Source of the DNA: Sipunculus nudus
Taxonomy: Eukaryota > Annelida > Sipuncula > Golfingiida > Sipunculidae
Reading direction: 5' to 3'
Length of the DNA: 64,000 bases
Assembly (NCBI GenBank): GCA_026874595.1
Contig: CM049310.1
Location: 7,938,001 to 8,002,000 of the forward strand
Positions 1-12,100 of this stretch are shown here, one piece after another. Numbering within the stretch: the stretch's first letter is position 1; each line of letters opens with the position of its first letter. Made by a program: the position numbers and the translations under genes. The notes under the pieces are model-generated. The model searched no databases. It was not told the origin of the DNA and saw nothing but the letters and a program-made list of their open reading frames with translations.

Positions 1-314
1 CAAAATAACAATAATTTGCTGCATCTTTTAATATCATTAAAGGAGATAAAACTGACATCAGCTTCAGGTTTATAGGCTTGTTGGAAACAATAAGAGTGCT
101 ATACTTATGGCGTTCAAGGTCTCTTTCTCTTTCTTTTTCAAAATAAAAGCCAATGCTGACCTTTGGCATGCAGGCTCTGTAAAACTTTTAACTCTGCTAT
201 TGCTTAATTAAGCTGAGTTCACATAGCAGTTAAGGCTATTGATATAGATATAGACATAGGTATAGCATGTTAGTATGTATGTATATACATATATGGAGAG
301 AGAGGGAGGAGTGA

Positions 315-690
315 GAATCTGGGAAGATCCAGAATCTTCCTTGGAAAAATGAGAATTCTCATTCTTCCTGAAAAAAATGAGAACCAGAAGATGGAATGAA
401 ATATTTCAAGTTCTTCCCGGGCCATCTCATAAATCTTTTTACAATGGTCAACTGATATCATTAAAATCTGCTTATAACAGTAAATTTTGCAAAATGAACG
501 ATTCTGACCCATAAAAAGGATTTGTTCCTGGGAAAAATGAGAATTCCCATTCTTCCTGGGAAACTAGATTTCTCAATTGGGAAAAATGAGAATCAAGAGA
601 TAGTATGATATGATTCCTGTTCTTCCTAGGGAAAAATGAGAATTCCCATTCTTCCCATACAGGAAGATTCTGGATCTTCTGAGATTCTCA
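315..690. repeat. Scattered copies of a self-complementary GAGAATTC..CATTCTTCC motif
   Basis: Near-palindromic units such as gaaaaatgagaattc followed by ccattcttcc recur about five times (around 340, 530, 560, 630 and 680), some with the ends reversed. Each unit can fold on itself around GAATTC or GGGAATTCCC-like centres. Confidence 0.7.
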
Positions 691-699
691 TTCTTCCCT

Positions 700-737
700 C
701 CACACACACACACCCTCACACACACACACACACACAT
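700..737. repeat. (CA)n microsatellite
   Basis: CACACA run with a single CCCT interruption, followed by TATATA. Confidence 0.9.
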
Positions 738-1015
738 ATATCCATGTAGATACAAGTAGTATATGAAATTGTGTCTTTTCGGGATGGATATATCTGTCCC
801 TTCACTTCATTATTAAAATGACTATATCTGTATCAAAGAGCCTAGGCATCTAGGGTCTGTTTAAGCAATGTAAACTAAAACCTACATCACACAGTCACAT
901 AAACTATATCAGTTACATGAGTGCCAGCTAGTGTAAACCACATGTAGTTTTCCATTACGCTGTATAACACATATGATGATGCATACTTTTCATTTTCATG
1001 TCAGTGATATATATG

Positions 1016-1570
1016 TATTTGTAATCTGTACATTATAAAAGAAAATGGAGAGTTATACATGAAGTATTTGTATTCTGTACATTATAAAAGAAGATGGAGA
1101 GTTATACATGTAGTATTTGTATTCTGCACATTATAATTGAAGATGGAGAGTTATACATATAGTATTTGTATTCTGTACATTATAAAAGAAGATGGAGAGT
1201 TGTACATGTAGTATTTGTATTCTGCACATTATAAATGAAAATGGAGAGTTGTACATCTAGTATTTGTATTCTGTACATTATAAAAGAAGATGGAGAGTTG
1301 TACATATAGTATTTGTATTCTGTACATTATAAATGAAGATGCAGAGTTATACATATAGTATTTGTATTCTGTACATTATAAATGAAGATGGAGAGTTATA
1401 CATGTAGTTTTTGCATTCTGTACATTATAAATAAAGATGGAGAGTTGTACATCAAGTTTTTTGTATTCTGTACATTATAAATGAAGTTGGAGAGTTGTAC
1501 ATGTAGTATTTGTATTCTGTACATTATAAATGTAGATGGAGGGTTAAACATACCTAATTTGTAATCTGTA
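1016..1570. repeat. 49-bp tandem minisatellite, about 11 copies
   Basis: The unit runs attataaaagaagatggag, agttatacatgtagtatttg, tattctgtac. The start of cattata recurs at 1031, 1080, 1129, 1178, 1227 and onward, giving a 49-bp period. Copies differ by a few substitutions, and one late unit has an extra T. Confidence 0.95.
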
Positions 1571-3754
1571 CTTTGGATTAAATCACTGCAAGACTAATGA
1601 AACCTTCCAGGGAAACTAGCTAGCATAAAGAAAATGTGATATACGTATGATTAGAATTACCTGGAGAGTATAAGAATTTAATTTGTCGTAATAGAAAAGA
1701 TAAAAAAGTCTCTTTATCAGTAAAGTATAAGAAAATATCCATGAAAAACAATCTTAATAGAAGAAATGTGGGTATTCATCAGAGAAATAATGAGGTTGAA
1801 AGTCAGGGTTCTGGACTTTCCCTGGGATAGGAATTGATTTTTTGGGTTCTGTGGTAGTTTTAGTATACACTGTCACAGCTGTTGTTTTTGGACAGATAGT
1901 TGCCGGGAAGTTGGGGGGGATATTTTAACCCTGTTCAATGTTGGGGACTCATGAATTGTAAAAAGTAGATACTGTTAAGAGTTGATAGATGGTATAGGAA
2001 GATAAAAGTCATCTTTTATCATGATGCCTCAAAGCAGAGCTAGTCAAAAACGTCCATCCCAATTAAACCCACGTAAATTTGCACTCCAGGGCAACAAATC
2101 ACTATCAGTTATTGCCTCATTTATATTATTAGAGATTTGTTCTCATCTCTGACTAAGATTTCTGGAGGGGTAAACATTACCATAATTTAGATAATCAAAA
2201 CAATATAATAAAATATCAGCCTTAACCCACAGAAAATTCCTTTCAAAGACAAATACATCCTTGTATGTCAGACATTTCTTCATGTTTTAAGGATTTTAGA
2301 TGGTTAATCTTTTCCAGGATACTCAACTAAATATTATTATGACTAAGAATTCATTAAGAAATGAACAAAATATTTCTGGTAGGGGAGATAATACTTAGTT
2401 TCTAAGATACCATGAATGAAATATTATAATGATAAAAAATTCCTAAAGCGTTTTTCACAGGTAAACATATGTCAAAACGAAACTGTTGTTGCCTTACAAA
2501 AATATGCTCATTCCTGATTCAAAGTTTGTTGTAGTAATATTATTTCATAGTAGGTCAGTAAGAAATACTGGGGTTCAGTTTTAACACACCATATTACAAT
2601 GAAGCCCCTTTCCACCTCTAAGAATGTTAGTCAACCATACGGCTTCTGCAAATTTACCTTTTTATTTTTCACACCAGTGATTAATGACATATGAAAAGGT
2701 CCGTGTATTTTCCTATTATTTTTATTCTTCTGGGAGAATGCTTATTCTTTAAGCCAGTTTTTCCTGAATCAACCAGTGCACCCTGGATCTGAAGCATGAT
2801 TTAATGCTGCAGCCTTAATACATTTGTTTTTATGGAAGGTGCCTCGGAATAAAAGTAAAAAAATCAGTTACTCATTTAAACATGTCCTTGACCAGTCTAC
2901 CTACATACAGTTCTGCTCAGCCAGATACTCTTTCCATTAATAAGAATAATGGTGTATAGATCAGTAAAGTGGAAACCTAATGACATCCATTAATCATGTC
3001 ATGGCTCAGGAATAATCAGCAGCATCAAATATGCAGTGCCTTGAGTGGACAGCCCTAATTTTTGTTTATTTATTTTTGGTCACAGAATGGAATGAATAGC
3101 GTTGTATTAAGCTGCGGGATTGATTCAGTTCCACTGGAGTAGAAAATAACTAAAGTATTTGCTTACATCGGCGCAATCTCACCATTGTCCCAGTAATATT
3201 ACTTGCAGAAAATAGGGCTTACGCTTGTCAGTCTAGTGTCTGTGAAGGCTGGATGGCTTGCTGTGATGCTGGTAACACAAAGGAGGGCCGGGAAAATCAG
3301 CTTTTGATGTCGAGATCAGGATCTACAGTTGTGTGATGGACAGCTTACCTGACAATAACCTCAACACACTCCCTTACCCCACACTAATAAGAAGGTGTAA
3401 CGCAAGGAAACGCCATTTACCTAAATTAGAAATAAATAAAAATCAGTCTTCCAATCTCACGTCTAAGGGACATTTTATTTTTACATATTGTACAGTCAGA
3501 TAATATATTTTTCATAAATGTTCCATATAACTTTCACATCTGTGTAACTTATAAAACATTTTTGGCAAGGACAGGCAATGAAATTTTATATTATGTATGT
3601 TTTAGCTTAAACTGAGAATAAATCAAGAGTAAATGTTTCTGTGTTGCATTAATTGCAATGATTCTTTTGTTGAAAAATTCTGTTTCATACACTATAATGA
3701 TTCATCTGTAGGGGAACCATTATACCTATATAAATGTACATACACCTATACAGT

Positions 3755-3800
3755 GAGAGAGAGAGAAAGAGACAGACAGAGAGAGAGAGAAAGAATGAGA
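3755..3800. repeat. GA-rich microsatellite
   Basis: Run of GAGAGA with AAAG and CAGA interruptions. Confidence 0.85.
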
Positions 3801-3842
3801 TCAGAGAAAGAGTACATGTTTTAATTGAAATACAACATATTT

Positions 3843-4698
3843 ATAGTTGTGGTCCATTGTCTGTCATCTGTCCCTTTGTCTGTCCGTCTGTCAGTCCATA
3901 GATGTGGCACGTTTTGAAACCGTAAGACCTAGGAATCCAAAATTCAGCCTAATGTTGGATGACCCCAAGGTCTCCTACCAAGTCGAAAACTGGGTCTTTG
4001 TGACTTTGTTCCTTTGAGAAATAAATTAAGGAAAACCTCAATTTATATTTAAAACCTATTTTCACACTTCAGGACTGCCTAATATCAAAACCACTCATCT
4101 GTTTTTCCTCATATTTACCATTAATATTCCTCTATAAAGTTCCTATGTACATGCCAGAAATTAGGTCTGTATTATATAATTTAAAAAGTTATGGGCCCAA
4201 ACATATTGCACTTTGTAAAAAATCAGGAAAAATATTTGGTCACTTAACACAAAAAAAATGTTTAAGCTAGGGACTTTTTTCAGTAATATAACTTTAATTA
4301 ATCAAAATTTAATAGTACACCCAAAATTAGATCAAAATCTTTTAAAATTTTTTAAAATATTAGCAAAAATATAAAATTGGTACCTTAAATTTTGCCCAAA
4401 TTTGACCATGGCACATATTTTTCTCATAAGTATATAAAATTTATTTTTCACAGCTGGGATACATGTGGATTTATAATCTGTTGAATTCTGAAATTTTAAA
4501 GTAAAAGCATAAAAATTTTTCAGACTATTGAAGTTTTTCAGATGCTCTAATGTATTTGCATTTTGTATATCCAAGACCCCACTCTTGCTCAATACAGCCT
4601 TGCCTGCTGTAATAAACATACACTTATTCTCATGGCCCTAACACCCTTTCCCCAGTCCCCCCCCCCCCCACCACCACCACCAATTATATTGCAATACA
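3843..4698 (+). repeat. Dispersed repeat copy A (about 860 bp)
   Basis: It shares order and sequence with 30619-31493 in the same orientation. Both begin tatagt-gtggtccattgtc followed by a GTCTGTC run, pass through gcaccttttgaaact and aggactgcctaatatcaaa, and end in a long C run, CACC repeats and a ttgcaata/ttgtaata tail. No coding frame is kept. The transposon class is not clear. Confidence 0.85.
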
Positions 4699-6115
4699 TG
4701 GTTTGTTATTGTCAACTGTATTTCTTTGAATGTAAAGCTGTTTTTGATCCAGTGTGCATAACTGTTCTTGAAGTATTAATTCAAGAAGTAATCAAAGAGA
4801 TGCCACATTGTTCTGATGAAGCATTTTTAAGAAATTATTTCCTTTTAAATAATTAAACAAAATATAATTTAACCCATCAGTAGGCATAATTTGATAATAT
4901 ATGAAACAAATCATGGATAAATAAAGGTGCAATTTAAAATTGTGAATTCTGGAGTGTTTTTTTTTTTCATATATTTATTGCTTTGCAAATTTAAAAATAA
5001 AATTATAAAAAAAAAATATATTTTTGTGCTTAATGTGGTGTTACCTGACTAAATTAAGTATAAATGTTGATCCAATTTAGTTTTGTAAATCAATTTAAAT
5101 ATCCAGATATATATGATATACTGTAAATATATTGTAAAATTTTTAAACTTAAAAATATGACATAACAAAAGAAAAAAAAGAATCTAATGCAAATAATTTT
5201 TCATTATTTTCCTGTCTCAGTAGAATGGAAATTAAAGTTATTTGCTTTGTTTTCCATCTCTCTGCCTGTTTTTAAATATTTAAAAATAATTTCATTTGAA
5301 TTATATTTTATCCTTTACAAATAAGCAGAGATGCTGTAACTCCCACCAGTCCCTGTAAGCACCATTGAATTTAATTCTGTATTCTGTATTTATATCCAAA
5401 TTTGTTTTAACTCTCCCCCTCCCCCCCCCCCCCCCAGTCATTGAGCCCTAGTTCCTGAGCACTGAGGATAGTATTTTTATTACAACTTCAAAAAGTCTAT
5501 GGTGATGCAGTTATAACTGTCACAATCAGCTGAGAGCCTGGACCCATGGGTCCCTTGTTTTAAAGTAATACCTTTGGGTAGCATGTATATTGCAAACAGG
5601 GAAAATAAAAAAAGCTCAAATTATGTATCAACAAGTTGATCTTTATCAACTCAAGAATTTTTTATGGCCTTTTCCTTCCTATAGGCTAATTTCCCACAAA
5701 ATGATCAGAGAGAGAGAGAGAGAGAATGAGAATCTGAGTGACCCAGTTTCATACACTGTGCTTGAGATGTGAGATCATCTATGAAACACTTTATTGGAAT
5801 ATGCACCTGCAGCTTTTACACACCTGCCTAAAACCAGAATATTTTATTTTATATGCATATTAATTAACATACAATAATTTGCATATAAATGTGTTTCTAT
5901 ATTAAGTGTTATTTTTTTTAAGATCTTATTTTAAGAACAAATGGAGTCATACAATGAGGAAGTTGTCACATTTTATTAACAAATTTCAGCTTGGTCTTAG
6001 GTTTATGTTTCATTATCATATTATACATTTATATATTTTACTGATGTTAGCATTACTGGTTAATGAAACATGTTAATCTTTTATATTAATATGATGAATT
6101 TTTTTGTCATTCCAG

Positions 6116-6140
6116 TTAACAAGAAGGAACTACGTCAGTG
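6116..6140 (+). CDS. NCS micro-exon (25 nt)
   Basis: The acceptor tttttgtcattccag precedes it and the donor gtaagt follows. It enters in phase 1: with one base from the missing upstream exon it reads x-N-K-K-E-L-R-Q and leaves TG of the Trp codon. This matches the NCS segment just before EF1; a T as the missing base would give the usual Phe. It joins exactly to 9330, where G completes Trp. Confidence 0.9.
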
Positions 6141-9100
6141 GTAAGTGAATGCTCCTATGTAGTTAAATCTAAGTTTTCCTGTATTTTTGTCCAAATTATT
6201 TTTTTTCAATATTTGAATACTACCTGTCTAAGGTATTGTGAATTGGAGATCTTCAGTCATTCAAATGGCCAGTCAGGTGAATATTTCACTTTTTTTTTAA
6301 ATTACCAAAAATTATTATATTTGCCAGCCAAGGATATTTATTTTGGATATAAGTTAAGATTATATGATCTTTTTTAAATGGAAAGATTTTATTTATGCTG
6401 TTAAACATTTATTTTTTCATTATTGGGTGAAATATAATGTTTATCAGATGCAAATAATAACTGGATAAGACTAATTTGTGGTGCTATTGATTAGTAGAAT
6501 GATCATGGTATCATTTGTTAGTGGTTGGCTGATCATCGAGTTTTAACGAAAGTCAGCCAGTTTGCTGCCACTTTCAAGCGCTCGATTACCAAAGGCAACT
6601 ATCAATTACATCATTATCATGATAATGAGTCTGCGTTCCCAGTAACTTCCTTATGTTACGGAGTATGACACGGTAGATGCGAGAACGGAGGAGGTAATAA
6701 AACCTCTGTGAACTGGCAAGGAGCAGCAGAATTAGCAGGGAGTTTTGTATACAGATGTACATTGCATAATATGGGCTATATGGCGTTAAAATGACGTTAT
6801 CCATGTCTAGGCAGCAAGTAGATGTCCTGGATTATCGTTTAATTCTTGATTATTATGAATAATTAAAATGAAACTTTTAAAAGCATATTTAACCAATAAA
6901 AGGAAAATATAATAAAAAGGCAAAAACTTCCTTTTTTTGCGTTAAGAAAGTAAAGTTTCACGGATAACTGCAGGTTTCTTTATATTTGCCTTAACCGATA
7001 ATAAATCGCTTATCAATAGGTTTGCTTAAACCGATGATCGATTATGAAAAAGAAACCAAGTAACTGATATATGATGGAACATCAAAGTGATTCTGCTACT
7101 CTTTCATGTCTGTCGCACTTTAAATGTTAATTAATTATTATACTCTTAAGGGTAAGTTATATTCAACGCAAACAAAGACACTTATTTGGTCATTCTAGCC
7201 TGTAAAAGTTCCAATAATTTTACATTTAAATACATAATGCACCTCTCTGGCAAATGATTCTGAGTTTACCATGACTAATTTTATCATTGATCGATTTATT
7301 TTATTCAAGCTTGATTAGTTACATATATAATGAACAATAAAGAAAAATATTTTGACATACACCAAGGATAGCACTTACAAATTTAAATACAATGAAAACC
7401 AACAAAGTCCATTGTGATTTAAATTCCATAAATTCAGAATGGATCTAGGATATATGATGTTTTAAATGTAATACAGTTAATCCTGGCTGAACAACCACCT
7501 CTGTTAGCAACGACCTCATAATAAAGACTACTTTTCACAGTCCCAATTCATTTTGCACTTTATATCAAACCTATCAATGACCACCTTGAAAATGCGACCA
7601 CTTTATCGAGTTATCGTTGGTGGTCATAGTTGCCAGGTTTCACTGGACTCCATAGAAGGAACCTAGATGCATTTTAGACAATTTCCTTTCAAGGTTAAAT
7701 CCCTTATAGATCATGATTTTACATGTCAGTCATAATATTTCAACAAGAGCAATTCATCATGTATTAAAACCAATCAGCTTATCCAGCTTGACCTGATTCT
7801 GTAATAATATATAATACTATTTTTAAAAAAAACATGATAGTCAAATGTGCAAATGATAGTCACTCTTATTTTAACACTAGTTTCTTTATTGTGGAAAATT
7901 TCTAACATTTTTTCCCCGAAAAATATGATATGATTCTAATAATACTTCCTGCCAAAAGATGCTTTGCATCAAGATTCAGTCTGTCAAATTGATTTCCAGT
8001 ATGCTGGTATTATTGCATTATCATATTTAAACATGTTAAATAAATAACATGCAATTAAGAGTCATTCACTATGTAGTAAAACCAGCTGGAACATTATGGC
8101 TTATATATCTCTGGAGATCTGTTTTGTCATTTATTCATGCTACAGGATTTTTGTAGGTTGTGTGTTTGTAATACTCATGATCAGTGAGGCACTTAGGTAC
8201 TGGCGTGTGCCTGTCCAAGTACCCCGTGACAGTTCTACCTGCATTATATCATGCCGGAAATATTATTGGCTTTATCGTAGAATAGCTGTCACTGCCAGTT
8301 TCGGCATCCATAAGTCTTCAGACAAATGAAACTAAATAGCATGTTTTGCCAGTTCCCACCATCATCTAGGGCAGTGATATCCTGACGAATTGGTCACTTG
8401 GATTCTACGGTGCCCAGATAGGGTACTATAACTGTATAATGTGACTCATTTAATTTCCTGGAGCGCCTCTGGGAGAGCTTCACATTGATCTGCAGAATAT
8501 AAATAGTTACACCAGCCAGCTCTTCAATGATCATTGAATTTTTTTCCCTCATCCCGTAAAGTTGTGCAAATATGCCAGAATCAGGTTACATTCCAGCTGA
8601 GTGTTTTTGATTTGCATCAATCTATTTGTTATGACATATGAAAAGGGTTTTAAAAAAGTGTTTAACTCAGGTGGCGAGAGTATTTTAAGCTGACAATAAC
8701 ATGCCAGTCTAGCTTATAGACTGCCTGCCAGAGGGGAATGACTTGAAGATGGAATTTGCCAATGCAGTACTCTCCCATACATTATGTGCTCTGATGGTGT
8801 CTTTAAAAAAAAATAAAACATTTCCAGCCATCAAAGAAATCTTGAAAAACCTGGAAGATGAATTTTTCTTTTTCTGCTCAAGGAAAGGGAAGAGATTTTG
8901 AGAATAATGTCAGTGGAAAATGAGGAAAAATCCAGCGATAATTTTGGTACATAGGGAAATAACTCAATCTGTTAGTTTTTACATATCTACAGGCCTAATT
9001 TTATAACAGGTGTAAACCAAAAAAATACAGGTTTTTGGCTGCAATTTCCTAGAAATATCAGAAACTGTCTACAAGTGTAATGATGTACTATTAGTGGTAG

Positions 9101-12100
9101 ATTGCAGGAGACTCATAAAAAAATGGATGAATGGATAAGTGAGCTGTCAACACATGAAAGTTTATATGTCATTTGGGATATTATGGATTAGCAGACTTGG
9201 CCAAACATTTCATAATTTGTGTAATTCCTATATGACATGATGTTGCACATATATTAAATATTTACATGTAACTAAAATTTTGTATTTTAAATTTCTTGTA
9301 TTCTTAATATATTTTCTCTTATTCTTCAGGTATAAGGATTTTATGAAAGACTGTCCATCTGGAGTTTTGAAGAAAGAGGTAGGAATCAGCGTATACTTAT
9401 ATATCACCAAATATATGTCCATGTCTTCATGGACAAATTCATTTTTTTTTCTGTTGCTCAACCAAATGCAGTAACCAAAATTTTAATTTACTTTTGCTTC
9501 TCATTATTGTCACTGGTCAGACACTTGACTTGAGAATTAAGTTTCAAGTGAAGATGACAGTCTTGTGGTTAAATTTAATTTAATTCTACTCTGATCTTAA
9601 TATTTACAACAAATAACATTAAACAGTACAAACAAATGTTAGTAATGGGGTCCTTGACTGCAGGAGGTTGCTCAAAAGCAGTTCCATACTGAACTATGTA
9701 TCCACTGTTAATAGGTAAACTGATAAACTCTGTTTATATTACTAATTGAACAGTCACCTTATAATATATCCCTAATAATATAGTGTTCATTTTAAAACAA
9801 TAATTTTACCCAAGCTGTCAAACTATGTATCCTAAAATAAAAGTTGATGAATCAAGGTTGAATAACTATATATATCCTGATGCTTTGAAAAAAAGGATGT
9901 AAACTGGAACAAACAGTTCTGGTACCATATTGTGAGATGGTCAGATGTGAGTACTGGTGCAGGGGAGCATCTGCTCTCTGCAGCCAATGGCAGACAGTGT
10001 CCTGTTAATATCACATCCATTTTCCTGTGTCAGTGAGCCAGCAGGGTGGCCAGTCCACACAGATTTCTCAGCAGTCGCTGTGACATTCCTTTATCACGAG
10101 GCCTGGAGAATCTGATGTTGTTTACCGAGCCCCAATACGAGATGTGACAGTTCGTGCTCCTTAAATCCTGATCCATCAGCCTCCAATTGATTTTTTGTTG
10201 CCGTGACAATTTTTAAAAAGACAGATTGGAATAGAATTTAAGTCGTGAAACCCCTTGAGATGCAAGCTAGCTTCCTCAAATATTTATTTGTCTAGAGGTA
10301 GCTGGTACATAGGTGTTATATACACCAGCTAAAAATAGTAGGTTCTAGTTATGGCTGAATTTAGAAATAAAAGGCACTGCCCCAATAAATTTGATTCCTA
10401 TTTAAAGCATCTCTTAATGTATATAAGTCATGAAATGCGTATGTATCAAGACTGAATTCATTATGGAAAAAGCAAATCATGGAATCTACAATATTCTTTC
10501 AGAAGCATTTTTTAAAAACCTATACTCCTTCATGCATGAAACAATGCAATATTCATGTAATTATTCTGGAACCACCTTTTTAGTTCATGGCAGGATAATT
10601 GGTCATAGCAGTTGTTCTTTGTGTGATTGGTTAAAGGTTACTTTTCTTAAAAAATATTACAGTAATTACCTTCACAGGTTTTATTGCACTTCTTACTCAA
10701 GGGTTATTCACTGCTGTCATTCCTGATCTTCTTCACTCTAAGTGCTGCTTTGTATGGCAAGTTTTACTGGTTTACTACACTAGGCCTGCCACAGGGCCAA
10801 GAATTGTAATCAGACTGATGAGAGCAAGGTGTCACATTGTGCATTAAACCAGTGAGAGCCAGATATCATGGGTTTGCTACTTGGATTTGGATGCACAGTG
10901 TGATTGACCCGATTCTCCAGGGTCAGATTAGAATTCACCTGGTCGTGAAACCCCGAGAATCTTGCTGTATAAAGCAGCGGTTAAAGTGAAGGAGATACAG
11001 AACAACTGCAGTCTATATAAAATAACACAGTGTTATGTTTTATAAGTTTGATTGTTTGTCAGCAGGATTACTTGATAACTACTGAACTGATAAAAAAAAA
11101 CCTATGAAACAATAAAAACTAATAAAGCATGAACAAAAATGAAATTCCACTGAATTGAAACCAGTAGACCAACAATGATTGACTCCATACATAACATTTG
11201 AGATGAAATTTGCCTCTTCAATCCACCCACTAAATAAGGCAGGAGGTTCTTAAAAACTTGGCTTCTAATTGAGGACATTCAGGATGTATTCTGGTCTGTG
11301 CTGTGCAAGATAATTCAGCAGCACATATAATTTTCAACAATAATTTTCAACAATAAAAAGATAACATGACAGAAAACTGCTTCTTTAGCAGTCTTGCTAT
11401 ATTAGATTAAATGTTATTAATATTATTTTTTTTAATTATGAAAAGTATTGATATTGATTGAAAGTCAACCAGTTCAGTTCAATAGCAGTCACACAAAGAA
11501 TTCTGATAAAATTTAAAGTGAATAGAATTTCCTTATTCAGGCTTTTTAATTCATCTTGTGGAATCACTTATTAAAGCTGATACAACACATCAAATATTTA
11601 ATTTGTTGTTTCAACCCTTGAAACTATTATCTTTTATCTAGAATTGACTGAATTTGTTCCAGAATCAATAACTGTCACAAAACTGAGTGGAAGGAAGATT
11701 AAATGTGACACCAACCTAATTAGAGGTCTTTATTTAATTTGAGATGTGCTCGTTAGATGAGGATGAAGGACCCAACAGGGAACAGAAGATGGTAGAGTTT
11801 GCTGTATAATATTTCTGCCTATCTATGCTGATACATAAGGAATGGCCTTAAGCTCATACAGATTACAGTGTCATACAGTGTCAGTTATGAGCGCAAGTTG
11901 TTTCAGCTCAGCTGACGTACATGCCCTTACCGAACATTTTTATAAGTGCCATATATGTGAAAGTTATATGGCACATATAAGGCACATATATGTGCCATAT
12001 ATGTCCCTTATATCCAACCCTATAACTCCCATATATGTCACATATATGTCTGGTATATGGATTTTATATGCAAATTAGGTAGGAGCCTTATATGTCACAT

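Larger units (their letters stand above)
1..6115 (+). other. Sequence upstream of the first visible NCS exon (presumed intron)
   Basis: No first coding exon (Met-Gly start followed by a phase-1 donor) was found here, so this is probably intron. It holds a palindromic short repeat region (315-690), CA and GA microsatellites, a 49-bp minisatellite, one copy of an approximately 860-bp dispersed repeat, and poly-C runs near 4657 and 5417. Otherwise it is AT-rich and unremarkable. Confidence 0.6.

Noticed and set aside
5540-5570. ATGGG as a possible NCS first exon
   Set aside because: A stop follows within a few codons and there is no NCS N-terminal sequence or phase-1 donor.
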